The translations under genes and the position numbers were made by a program. Shown one piece after another: positions 29,721 through 40,598 of a stretch of DNA of 64,000 bases. Within the stretch, counting starts at the first letter, position 1. Each line of letters begins with the position of its first letter. The notes below the pieces were generated by a model that worked only from the letters and a program-made list of their open reading frames with translations, searched no databases and had not been told where the DNA came from. The DNA comes from Pythium myriotylum (lineage: Eukaryota; Oomycota; Peronosporomycetes; Pythiales; Pythiaceae), in the NCBI GenBank assembly GCA_023091665.1, contig JALJCQ010000001.1, positions 1,054,001-1,118,000 on the forward strand, read 5' to 3'.

Positions 29721-30950
29721 GCACTCAGCGAGAAGCTTGAGTCCCACGACCTGATCGTGGTTGGTGCCAGCACCGAGTCTCTGTTTGTTTGTCTGCATGT
29801 AAGAAGAGGATCCTAGATGTTGAGTAAGCCCCGATCCTAGAAAGAGTGCTCCTGTCAACGTGAATACAGCACATCCGTTTTTGAACGAGCTTCTCTGTTG
29901 CCATTGTGCCACACGATCGTGACTCCGTCCACTTGTCGCACAGAGATCGCGCGGAGAAACAGTCGGATCAACGCTTCAAGCGTCGCTTCTTGAAGAGAGC
30001 CCGTAAGCTCCCACGACATGACTCAGTTGGATAGACCGATCAGCGCCACCGCCCCGTCCATACCGAGAGGTTCTCTTCTCTCCCGGAGCGTCAAGAGGAT
30101 CGCGTGCTCACGGAAAACAGAGGAGCTCACAAAGACTCATTTCTTCAAGCACTACGGGGCCACACACTTCCCTTCAAAGATGACCCCGATGTCGTTGCTC
30201 AGGATACAGTTGTTGGGCAGTAGCTTTAAGTTTACACGACGGATTTTGCAGGCTTGAGTGTTACTCGTTTTGTTATCGATACTAATAAATAATGCCATGA
30301 AATATTACATATCAACATTTTATTATAAAAAACGAAATGAGAAATAATGTCCCTTCCACACAGATGAACTGAGTGTGAGCACTCACCCAGTGCATACTTT
30401 TCCCAGTCGTCACTTTGAGTATGAGACAGTGCACACTCGAGACTTGACTTCTGCCGTCAGCTCCACTGGCCACCCGACCAGCGACCATGCTCCTGGAACT
30501 GGTGTAGTTATCCCCTGACTCAAGTCCCGATAGAGCCTCTCTACGGCAAAGCCGTGGACTCGAGGATGTGCCTGTCGTCTCCACTGTCTTTTGGTGCTGG
30601 TGGACGATACATCGCCACAGTACACCGAGTACGGTGCTGCCATTATCATCGTCCTTCCCTCAGCGATGGCTCAGCCGTAGCGTCGATGAGAACCATCCCA
30701 CCTGCTCAGCGCCGGATCCGGATCTGCACTCATTCGTTCTTCCATGGTATCCGTCAAGGACACATGGTCGTCTCCCGCGCCAACCAACTGGTCGCCGCGA
30801 ACAGAAACTCTTGGCGAGAGGCTTTCGACGAGCGGCTCACCCACGATGTGTCGTGGCTCTCAACAGAGCCAACGCTGACGTGGGATCTCAGGGCATTCCA
30901 GAACTTGCCTCCGAGCAAACACAACTAGTGCTCGTGACATCATAGAAGTC
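29721..30950. other. Gene-empty spacer
   Basis: An AT-rich stretch at about 30260-30350 stands out. No convincing gene or RNA is visible. Confidence 0.5.
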
Positions 30951-32747
30951 ATGACGCTGCGATGTGTTCTCGTGTGTGTCGTGGCAGTCGCTATACTGGT
31001 AGGCAGCCCTGTTGTCGAGGCCCAAAACCTACGTGGTCAGACGGCGCAGGTTGCGCAGAACGACGGTGTCAGCTTCCATGCGGCCATGCTCGAGCGAGTC
31101 AACCAAGAGCGAGCCAAGAACGGACTCGGCAAACTGTGCTTCAACAGCAAACTACAAAAGGCAGCACAGGACCACTCCAACGACCAGGCCTCGCAGAAAC
31201 AGATGAGCCACACAGGTTCAGATGGATCGAGCATGAGTCAGCGAGTGACGCAGGTCGGGTACAAGTGGAATGGAGTCGCTGAGAACGTCGCCGCGGGACA
31301 GAAAGATGTTGAGGAAGTCATGAACTCGTGGATGAAGTCACCAGGTCATATGTCCAACATTCTCGGAGCCTACACGCATTTCGGTATGGGCTATGCCTAC
31401 AATGCGAATGACATGTACAAGAGTTACTGGACGCAGGTGTTTGCCTCGGGCTCGAGCGAAGGTTGTGACGACGGAGGCCAGAACCCTGCCCCAGTACCAG
31501 CGCCTCAGCCAGCACCTCAGCCTGCTCCACAGCCGGCGCCAAGACCTACTCCGAGACCCACCACGAAGCCTGTTCCTGCGCCAGCCCGTCCACCTGCTTC
31601 CCAGCCAACGCAGAACGACGGCGCCAGCTTCCATGCGGCCATGCTCGAGCGAGTCAACCAAGAGCGAGCCAAGAACGGACTCGGCAAACTGTGCTTCAAC
31701 AGCAAACTACAAAAGGCAGCACAGGACCACTCCAACGACCAGGCCTCGCAGAAACAGATGAGCCACACAGGTTCAGATGGATCGAGCATGAGTCAGCGAG
31801 TGACGCAGGTCGGGTACAAGTGGAATGGAGTCGCTGAGAACGTCGCCGCGGGACAGAAAGATGTTGAGGAAGTCATGAACTCGTGGATGAAGTCACCAGG
31901 TCATATGTCCAACATTCTCGGAGCCTACACGCATTTCGGTATGGGCTATGCCTACAATGCGAATGACATGTACAAGAGTTACTGGACGCAGGTGTTTGCC
32001 TCGGGCTCGAGCGAAGGTTGTGACGACGGAGGCCAGAACCCTGCCCCAGTACCAGCGCCTCAGCCAGCACCTCAGCCTGCTCCACAGCCGGCGCCAAGAC
32101 CTACTCCGAGACCCACCACGAAGCCTGTTCCTGCGCCAGCCCGTCCACCTGCTTCCCAGCCAACGCAGAACGACGGCGCCAGCTTCCATGCGGCCATGCT
32201 CGAGCGAGTCAACCAAGAGCGAGCCAAGAACGGACTCGGCAAACTGTGCTACAACAGCAAACTACAAAAGGCAGCACAGGACCACTCCAACGACCAGGCC
32301 TCGCAGAAACAGATGAGCCACACAGGTTCAGATGGATCGAGCATGAGTCAGCGAGTGACGCAGGTCGGGTACAAGTGGAATGGAGTCGCTGAGAACGTCG
32401 CCGCGGGACAGAAAGATGTTGAGGAAGTCATGAACTCGTGGATGAAGTCACCAGGTCATATGTCCAACATTCTCGGAGCCTACACGCATTTCGGTATGGG
32501 CTATGCCTACAATGCGAATGACATGTACAAGAGTTACTGGACGCAGGTGTTTGCCTCGGGCTCGAGCGAGGGCTGCGACGGTAACCACTCGACCCAAGAG
32601 GCGGCTCCTCCATCATCTCAAGGACAGCAGATGCAAAACGATGACTCTGTGCGTCAGACTTGGGGCCAGCAACGTTCTTCCCAGGAAGGGTTTTGGTTTA
32701 GTCCCGGTCGCGTTCATCCCGCCGAATACTCGCGGACTCAAGTTTAG
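30951..32747 (+). CDS. Secreted CAP/SCP (PR-1-like) protein 5, three nearly identical CAP domains
   Basis: 598 aa, single exon from the ATG at 30951, with a signal peptide (MTLRCVLVCVVAVAILVGS). Three CAP domains start at about residues 37, 222 and 407. Each contains LC(F/Y)NSKLQKAAQDHSND, GVAENVAAGQKD, PGHMSNILG and YKSYWTQVFASG. Domains 1-2 and 2-3 are joined by identical PAPQPAPQPAP linkers, and domain 3 ends in a short Gln-rich tail. The usual His before the WTQ strand is Ser (KSYWTQ), so one of the two conserved CAP-cavity His residues is missing in all three copies. The repeats are almost identical at DNA level, including silent sites. The function is presumably extracellular; multivalency may increase ligand binding, which is inference. 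Confidence 0.92.
   Translation: MTLRCVLVCVVAVAILVGSPVVEAQNLRGQTAQVAQNDGVSFHAAMLERVNQERAKNGLGKLCFNSKLQKAAQDHSNDQASQKQMSHTGSDGSSMSQRVTQVGYKWNGVAENVAAGQKDVEEVMNSWMKSPGHMSNILGAYTHFGMGYAYNANDMYKSYWTQVFASGSSEGCDDGGQNPAPVPAPQPAPQPAPQPAPRPTPRPTTKPVPAPARPPASQPTQNDGASFHAAMLERVNQERAKNGLGKLCFNSKLQKAAQDHSNDQASQKQMSHTGSDGSSMSQRVTQVGYKWNGVAENVAAGQKDVEEVMNSWMKSPGHMSNILGAYTHFGMGYAYNANDMYKSYWTQVFASGSSEGCDDGGQNPAPVPAPQPAPQPAPQPAPRPTPRPTTKPVPAPARPPASQPTQNDGASFHAAMLERVNQERAKNGLGKLCYNSKLQKAAQDHSNDQASQKQMSHTGSDGSSMSQRVTQVGYKWNGVAENVAAGQKDVEEVMNSWMKSPGHMSNILGAYTHFGMGYAYNANDMYKSYWTQVFASGSSEGCDGNHSTQEAAPPSSQGQQMQNDDSVRQTWGQQRSSQEGFWFSPGRVHPAEYSRTQV
31055..32580 (+). repeat. Three tandem CAP-encoding units, 555-bp period
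   Basis: Unit starts are about 31055, 31610 and 32165; matching landmarks end at 31080, 31635 and 32190, exactly 555 bp apart. Units differ by only a few bases (for example GGTGTC versus GGCGCC at the start, and TGCTTC versus TGCTAC in unit 3). Unit 3 lacks the linker. Confidence 0.95.
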
Positions 32748-32936
32748 TTTTTAAGTATGTGTGTGTGTGTTGGTTGTAGTCATTTGAATGTAATATCACG
32801 TTGGAGTCGACTGTGCTCTCGAGTCGGGCGTCACGAAGGCTGTTTAGAAACAGCCTTTGTAGTCTACAAGAAATACTCAACCCAGCCCTGAATGCCAAAT
32901 GAGGGGCGAGAGTCCAAGTGATGTTGATTAGACTTC

Positions 32937-35900
32937 TCACACGGTCGATAGCTGCCAGATCAACTTGCGACCTTCCCCCACATTGATTTCCATCCACTCA
33001 CTGTCGAAGCCTTTTGTTACGTTGCTGGGAACAACGTCACCTAGCAAGACCGAACCTTTGACGATCACCCTGGCAACATAAGATCAAAGAGTCAGTAGCC
33101 TGAGGACAATCGTCGGTTCATGAAAAGACAAGTACTTTGTTCGGCCCAGGAGCCGGCTTGGTCGCTTAATCTCCACTTCCAGACGGCATTGACGTAGCTT
33201 CTCGGAGGACTCCAGATCCTTTGAGGTCACAGTAAACGCCAGGTCTCGCCATGAAGGCGGAGTGGACTCGTCGAGCTGTTGGCTCGTGGCGCCTGTCGCC
33301 AACGGTGCTTTGTGGTCGGCATGGACAATTCGCCACTGACAATACGCCCTTCTCCAGTCCCACGCCGGAAGTCCAACCACAGCATCAATAACCAGCCGTA
33401 GCCTTCCTAGCTCTGGAGCGATCGCCTTGTTCTGAGAATCTTCTTTGCTCGACTGCAGAGCAGCTGAGCCATGATCGTCCCCAGTGTCGGAAGTGGAAGA
33501 TTCCCGAATGGGGTCGCAAGGAGTTAGTCTCTCTCCCATTGCCATGATCTCCTGACGGCTCGCCCAGACGTAATGTCCACTCTTTGTAACGGCACACTGC
33601 AACTTTGCCAGCTCGCCAACGGTAAGCTCGTCGAAGTTTGGATCGGCGATTTTAAGTAGCTCTTGAAGGATTGCAATGCTTCCCCGTGGTGAGAGTCGTT
33701 GGGACAAACTCGAGTCATGGACACCTGTGGCAGAAAAGTCGAGCTTGTCGATGCAATTGTAAACGCGAGCAGCGCGGTCGGCCTGACTATCGAGTACTAT
33801 CAATTGTAGCGAGATACATCAGCCCCAGCTTTGGTTGCGAGATCGGAGTGCGAGAACCTACAGGATACGGCCGCATCGAAAATCTTTTGCAGGATCCCAT
33901 TTGATATCACGTTCGGGACGACAGTGGAGCAGATTGAGAGACCCACCTACAAATCGCACAATGGCATCAGAAAGAGAGACGTGATACGTTCATGCTGTAC
34001 ACATACCTTTAAAACCTTTCCATGCCTGGCGAAAAACGACGATGGGATTTTGAACTCGATGGGGTCGTGAAAGCAAACACCAGAAAGATCACTCAGCAAG
34101 CGTAACGATGCTAAATCGCTGCCTGGCTTGATCTCAAGCGTCCACAATGCAGGATATCGACGTTGGATATCGCCTGCTGCCACTAATTTCTTCAGCACGT
34201 CCACTTTGTTGTTAAGCTCTCGTAATAGCGTCCTCGTGCGAAATTCGTGAAGCAAACCGGGGTGCCTCCAGGCTTTCTCGATGTACCAATTGAAGTCTGG
34301 AGGGAGCCATGGCATCGTCTTACGCACAGATTCAATGTCTCGCCCCATACTAACGGCATCCACCAAAGTCTTGACGGCCGCATTCACTCGGTACCTTGGC
34401 CGACTCGGCTCAGATAGGTCAACAATGTAGGGTGATGAGGTCAATCCTGCATACGAATCCAACACTTTCTCCATCGTCATGGCGAAGTAGCGCATGCAGT
34501 TCCATGTACGACTTTTGTCGGCTTCTTGATCACCTGTCTTAGGTGTTACAACTTGGAGGCGAATGACATCTCGAGCCCCGAGATCAGCTTGGTGAAGTCC
34601 GATGCGGCAAGCAAATTCACCTTTCACGAAGGATTCGATGCAGTTTGTGCGCACGGTGCGCTGGAACGAAGCACTGTAGCTTTGGACTGCGTAATGTTCG
34701 AACACTGTCTCCGAAACATCTCCTGAAAGCTCGTATTCCCAGCAAACGGACTTCTTAGCGTCACTCGCGGAATATCCGTGACGTTCGAGGAAGTCCACTT
34801 CAGTGTCAGCTTCGTTATTTTGCGCTTGCTTCCAGTACGTGGGTACAATCAAATCCGAGTCCCAATCCATCTCTTTCTCGTCTGCTGGGTAAGCTAGTTG
34901 GAAGTACTGTAGTAACAGCTTGAATGCGTGGAGAAGTTCATCGTCTAAGTTTCGCCATAATGGAAACGATGTGAGTGTCGCGTGAGTCACGCGGCCAGTT
35001 AGAAGATCAGGGTTCTTCTGATTCTCTTCATCCTCGATGCGTCGATGATTCACAACTTCACGCACGAAATCCAATACAAGGGTTGGATCCAAAATCACAG
35101 TATCCTTCAACGCTCCCGCACCTTCTCGCTCATACCAGAGCACGTCGCCGAGTTCATGTAGTGTTCGAAGGATCGTGGCGCAGTCACCCTCTTTTAATCC
35201 TTCGACCTCACGCAGCAGCAGCCGAAGCAGCGCCTTGTAGGGAAGAATCGTGTTTTCGATACGATCTTTCTGATCGCTCATTGCTCGAGCCTCGCGGCAT
35301 CGCGCCTGAATGATCTCAAGAACCCTGTTGTAAGTCACTGTCATCTCGAAGCACCGGTCACTTTGCGAGAGGTGATCTTGCAGCGCCTCGCGTGCTCCCA
35401 GCACAGAAGAACGTTCTGCGTTGCTGACAACGAGCCAGTCGTCCGATACTGTGTGGATAACCTTGGATCGCAGAGCATCGAGTTGGGCAACAAGATCATT
35501 TTTGCCCGCTCGAAGAAATGCCAACGGCTTGGTCGTTGCAGACGACGCAAGCGAAGCAACTGCAGAGCTATGCTCACTCTCGAGTTCCTTCACAACATCA
35601 GCCTGCCACTCGCTAAGGCGCATCCTGAGGTCCCTCCAAATCTCCGCCACCGTTTCGCTATCCTGGAGTTGATCTGACTTGGTACCCACGACAACAAACT
35701 CGGCGTCAGGCTGGCGTGAGAAGATTGATCGAATCCATCGGAAAATGTGGGCTCGAACAAAGCGAGCGATCAACACTTCTCCTTGCCGCATTGACATAGC
35801 CGATGACTCTTGAAGTGTCAGCGCGTATGCTTCCAAGTCGACACAGATCAAGTACAATGTACGTTTCGAATAGAACAACGAGTGCGCGACCTGGTAGATC

Positions 35901-38611
35901 TCTTGTCCAGCGAAATCCCAGAAGGTTACGTGGTGGCGTCTCCTTGTGCCTCGGGATCGATTCAGCTGATTATAATCAACTCCAGCTTCTGTAGATTGGT
36001 CGAAAGTGCATTCCATGAGGTCAATGCCGATGGTGCGCTCGTCCTTGTGGACGAGGGATGGCTTCATTGTCGTCAGTGACTTAACCAGACTTGTCTTGCC
36101 CCATTCTGACGGCCCAACAACGCAAATTTTACGCCGGTAGACTAGGTCTTCAGGCCGCGTGTTTTCCAAGTCTGACAAGTAAGTCTGCACCGATTGAGGA
36201 CCGAGATTAATGGTTTCAATGTCCACGTTGGTGAGATCGAATTTGCTCGCCCGACGCTCACTTGCCCAGTAAAAGACCAACTCGCGAAGACCAAGGCGCC
36301 ACCTTAGTTCCTGGCGAAGCTCCTCTCTGAGTTCTTCTTGGGCCTCCTTAGAGTCTTTGGCCTCGCTCTCCGCCATTGCGTCGCGTGCGCGAGTCCGCCC
36401 TTCCGACAATCGCTGGTCACAACTCTCATCCCACTCGGCACCACGAGAACATAGTAGGTAGGTGACTGGGTATGCGTGTTCACAGCTCGTATTGAAGACA
36501 AAGAAAGCGATGCCGAGAGCTGTCTCGCCTCCCTATCACAGTCCCCGACGTTTTATGAGATAAGAGATTTGGTTATTCGTATAAGTTGGAACATACCCTG
36601 CAATGCGCATTAACGTCAGCACCGGCATTCAAGATCATCTCCACAAGATCTACGTTGAGATTCTGAGCAGCAATGTGAAGTGGGCAGAAACCATCCTGTT
36701 TTCCGCAAAACGAGTCACATGTTACATAATAAGCTGTACAAGGGTGTCGCGGGGATCACTTACATCGTCCTCAACAGTCAACGCCTCGGTTCCGCCATTA
36801 TTGAGCAAATACTGCACTGCTTCGTGAAAACTATTAAGATAGCATGCGATGTGAAGTGGGGTCTGGTTTTGCTGTGGAGCAATTATATGGATTTGTCAGT
36901 CCCGTCCATTGGATCCATCAAGGAATCTCACCCTACCGAGTCGATTGCGTTCACATTAACCCCCGAGTTCACTAAGAACTGCATCATCTTCAAACTCCCG
37001 CCAGTCTTCTTCAAGCTCTCAACTGCTACATGAAGCAATGATTTGCCATTCTGTATTGCAAAATGATAAGGGTCTCCGAGAGATAAGTGAGAACCTCATG
37101 AATCACAAACCTTATCGGCGGCGTTGATGTCAACCCCTTTGCTCACAAGCAACTGCACGATTTCCGTCTTCTCCTGGGCGACGGCGACATGAAGAATGGA
37201 TCGTCCATCCTGTAGCGTCATGCGTTGAGCACGGGTGGAGTCAATGATTGTTTAGCATGACGACGCACCTCGTCCTCAATGCTGACGTCCACTCCTCTTG
37301 TGAAGAGAAATCGCAGAACGTCTTCTCGGCCTCGTTCAACCGCTGCATGCAGTACTGATTTGCCTCTCGAGTCTACGCAATTTACTCGAGCGCCGTGTTG
37401 CACCAGCAGCTCCAGCACTTCCACGCTCCCGTGCTCGACAACATAATGAAGGAGGCTTCGTTTGTCCTGGCAGAGATAATCAACAGTTAGTTTCCCCTCA
37501 AAGTACCTCCGTGACAGTCTCGCGCACGTTATCCTCTGTGTTGACATCGGCGCTGTGCTCCACGAGCCATTCGATAACTGCAGTGGGTGCTCCGTTCAAA
37601 ACAGCGAGATAAAGGGGAGATTTGCCATTCTGATCTCACAAATACGTTGTCAGCGGTGTATACGGGTAAATTCATAGGCAGAGATCCTCACTTGATCAAC
37701 CACATCCAAGTTTGCACCTTCTTTTAGCAGCGCTTCGATCAACTCGATCTTGCCTCCCATCACTGCCACGTGAAGAAGCGACCACCCATCCTATCGAGAG
37801 CAGGACGTCAGTGATATATCTACTCAAGATGTACAACATAACCATACCGAATCAACTGCATTAATATCGACACCAGCGCTCACAAGCAGCGCAGTAGCTT
37901 CGAGGCTCTTCCGCTGCACGGAGACGTGGAGCAGCGACCGACCGAACTGAGCAAAGCACGAAAGTCAAAATCTGTTATTTCCTCCCGACCACAGCTGGCT
38001 CCAACCTTGTCCACTGCGTGGGTGTTCGCGCCGAGCTGGATGAGGCGTTCAATGACTTCGATGTTGCCTTGCTTCACTGCAGCGTGCAGCACCGATCGCT
38101 GGCTCTGTTCCATCAGACTCCAGTTAGACTCGTCCCAGCCCCCGACAGTCCGTCCAGGGCCAGGCGGCCCTCACCTTGTCCACGGCATCTACGTCTGCTC
38201 CTCGCTCCGCCAATAGCTCCACGCCAGCGAGGTTGCCGCGCGCGCATGCGAGGTGCAGAGCCGACGATCCATCCTACGCATTGCAGCGTCAGCGACGGCC
38301 ACGAGTGCAAGGGACCGGCACAAGCGCGTACTCTGGTTCTGGCGTCGATGACCGCACCTGCATCGAGCAGCGTGCGGATGATCTCAGTCGTGTCTTGGCT
38401 CGAGAAGCGCTGGCACGCAACGTGGAGCGGTGTGACTCCGATCTGATGACCGTGTCAGAGCCGAAGCAAGAGCGATAGCGAACAGCCCACGCACCGCGCT
38501 GGTCGCGTTGACCACGTCGTCTCCTTCGCGCGTGAGCTCGGCCAGCAGCGAGCGGACCTCCTCAGCGGAGCCGCTGCCACAGACCACGTGGATGCTCGGC
38601 GCCGCAGCCAT
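32937..38611 (-). CDS. Ankyrin-repeat Roc-COR (ROCO-like) GTPase with C2-like C-terminus, 16 exons
   Basis: Hand model, reverse strand, exons: 38611-38495, 38442-38332, 38273-38175, 38104-38006, 37946-37848, 37790-37692, 37629-37528, 37466-37269, 37209-37111, 37050-36937, 36871-36764, 36695-36597, 36532-34007, 33946-33869, 33782-33136, 33069-32937; 1575 aa. All junctions keep frame, and most introns are phase 0. Exons 2-12 encode ankyrin repeats (S-LLHVAV, G-DVNAVD pattern), usually one 33-residue repeat per exon. Exon 13 holds a Roc domain: P-loop GPSEWGKTSL near residue 590, DFAGQE, and VGTKSDQ as the NKxD equivalent, followed by a COR-like region. The tail is C2-like (LRLVIDAVVGLPAW, KVIVKGSVLLGDVVPSN). 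No kinase domain is present, unlike LRRK proteins. Probably a regulatory GTPase scaffold; partners unknown. The junction at 33869/33782 is the least certain. Confidence 0.82.
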
Positions 38612-39038
38612 GAAGCCCAATGTGATATGCAGGATTTCCGAAGATGGGATCTCACCGTGTTTTGGAACGCGTTCCTAAACAGTGTTTTCCATTTTTTGGG
38701 GGGAAACGCGAAAAAAAACTATTAACAAAGTACACTCCCACTCTCACTTAGGGGTAGGTGTGTACTCCCCTTGCGAGGGAAAGTTCCCTCACTTTCATGG
38801 AAAGCTGGGGCTTCTGTATTCGACCAATCCGCGCCTCGCATTTAATAAGGGCTAGGGCTCTCTCGTCGACTCTTGCGTTGTTGGTTTGACACGGACACAC
38901 ACACGCAGCTTGCCCAAGCACGCGCGAGACGCCGCGCGCCGAGCCTTCTAGCGAGCGCCCCACGCGACGCCCGAGCCCCGCGACCGCGACGCACGCAGCG
39001 CAACACGAGCGCCGACGCGAGAGCAAAAAAAAAAACGC
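38612..39038. other. Divergent promoter region between the ROCO-like and SKP1-like genes
   Basis: No gene is visible. A run of 11 A residues (39025-39035) directly precedes the ATG of the SKP1-like gene, and a GGGGGAAACGCG/AAAAAAA stretch lies near 38697-38717. Confidence 0.5.
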
Positions 39039-40455
39039 ATGAAAATCGACCAAATCCCCTCGCCGCACGCCGCGCGACAGGCCGCGAACGCCGAGCCGAG
39101 CGGGCGGCACTCGGCCGACGTCGTGGCGCGCGCAGAGGCGAGCGCCGCGACAGCCCCGAGGAGGTCCAAGCTGCAGCTCCAGTGCTCGGACGGCTCGCTC
39201 TTCGACGTGACCCACGAGGAGGCGATGATGTCGTCGACGCTCTGGATGCTGTTGCAAGACGTGAGCGATCGGCGCAAGAAAGTGACAGTGCGCCACCACA
39301 CGATCCCGATCTTTGACGTGCCCAGTGCGAGCGTCGAGCTGGCGCTGTATTTCTGCCGGTACGTGCGGTGTCGGGGTGTTGCTGGTTGTGACGACGCGGT
39401 TATCTCACGTTGGGGTTTCCTCTCCCAGGTGTCTCTACAAGCAACAAGTGGAGGGGGTCGAAAGCGCCATGGCTGACTGGGAAGCGGTGTTCTACAATCT
39501 CGATTCGAAAATGCTGTGCGACCTAGCGAAGGTGCGGCCAGCTCTCTAGCGTTTACGATTCTGTGCGAAATGGTTGACGGTGATGAGGATCTTAGGTCGC
39601 GTCGAACCTGGATATTCAACCCCTGGTCGACATAACGTGCCGATCCATCGCTCAAATTATGTCGGCGACAGAAGCTGCTCACGAAATTCGACAAAAGTTC
39701 GGGCTGGAAGATGGACCAGGTTAGTATTGCGTTGATGTATTAGACCTCGGGCTGCGAATCCTCACGCTTATTGGCCTTGTTCTGCAGAACTTCGCAACGG
39801 AATGGCTGGTTTCGACTTTGATATGTTCAACTCACTAGATCATGACTTATCGACCGACGAGTACGAACTAGTGGAGTTTGATCAACCAAGTGTTGATGAG
39901 TTGGTAGACTTCATTAACGGTGACAGCGGCAAGCCGGGGAACGGCGGTGGGTCCAAGATGCCAAGTAAGAACACTGCTGACGGTGTTGTTGCGGATCCGA
40001 ATGGAGCCAACACTTCGAAGAAGAAGAAAAAGAAGAAGAAGGCGAAGAAGAAAGCGCCCAGCTCGAGCGCATCTCTCCAAGCGAGCGACCAAGACGGTAA
40101 CGAAGAAGACGAAGGTGGTGATGGTGATGGGGAAGATGGTGACGTGGGTGCTGACTCAAAACCCACTAGTGCGGGTACTGCATTGAGTGCACGCGAGCTA
40201 CTACAAAAAGTCAGGCTCGCTCAACAGAATCCCAGCGCAGTGTTCCCAGAATCAGAATTCGAAGATGACGAAGACAAGGAGCTAGATGAACAGATCGAGA
40301 TGTTCCGATTGGCGCTGGAATCGGCCCATCTTGAGTCAAAGCCGAAACTCAAGCCTCGCGTTCAGTTCACTCCTCAGGACGTGTTTCGGAATCGTAATCG
40401 CCCGATGGATGCATATCGCGAGTCTGCCCGTTTATCCACCGCGACGATATCGTGA
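39039..40455 (+). CDS. SKP1-like protein with long Lys-rich/acidic C-terminal extension
   Basis: Exons 39039-39358, 39429-39531, 39596-39719, 39788-40455; 404 aa, all junctions in frame. After a disordered N-terminus of about 43 residues comes an SKP1-type BTB/POZ fold (KLQLQCSDGSLFDVTHEEAM, then IPIFDVPSASVELALYFCR). The C-terminal SKP1 dimer/F-box helices follow (VASNLDIQPLVDITCRSIAQ, HEIRQKFGLEDG). SKP1 is the adaptor between cullin-1 and F-box proteins in SCF ubiquitin ligases and is normally about 160 aa, ending soon after EIRKTF. Here about 220 extra residues follow, with a Lys run (about residues 256-268, nuclear-localisation-like), an Asp/Glu/Gly acidic stretch, and a conserved-looking helical end (LDEQIEMFRLALESAH). 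The extension could redirect the adaptor to the nucleus or block normal F-box binding; this is inference. Confidence 0.8.
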
Positions 40456-40598
40456 CAAACTCACGAACACAAGAACTCCTTGTCATCCTAGCAATCAACT
40501 CTCGGCCACCAGATCTCGTACAATCGTCACTTTTCTTCTCCTCAAATATTATTATTTTGGATCTGTGACGTCGTTGACAAAAGCTACTCCCCTCTACT

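Noticed and set aside
28872..29912. Long reverse-strand frames opposite CAP protein 4
   Set aside because: Antisense shadow of the Pro-rich tail; Arg/Ser/Gly low complexity.
31055..32580. 555-bp direct repeats as a satellite or mobile element
   Set aside because: The units are in-frame CAP domains of one protein, without inverted ends or target-site duplications.
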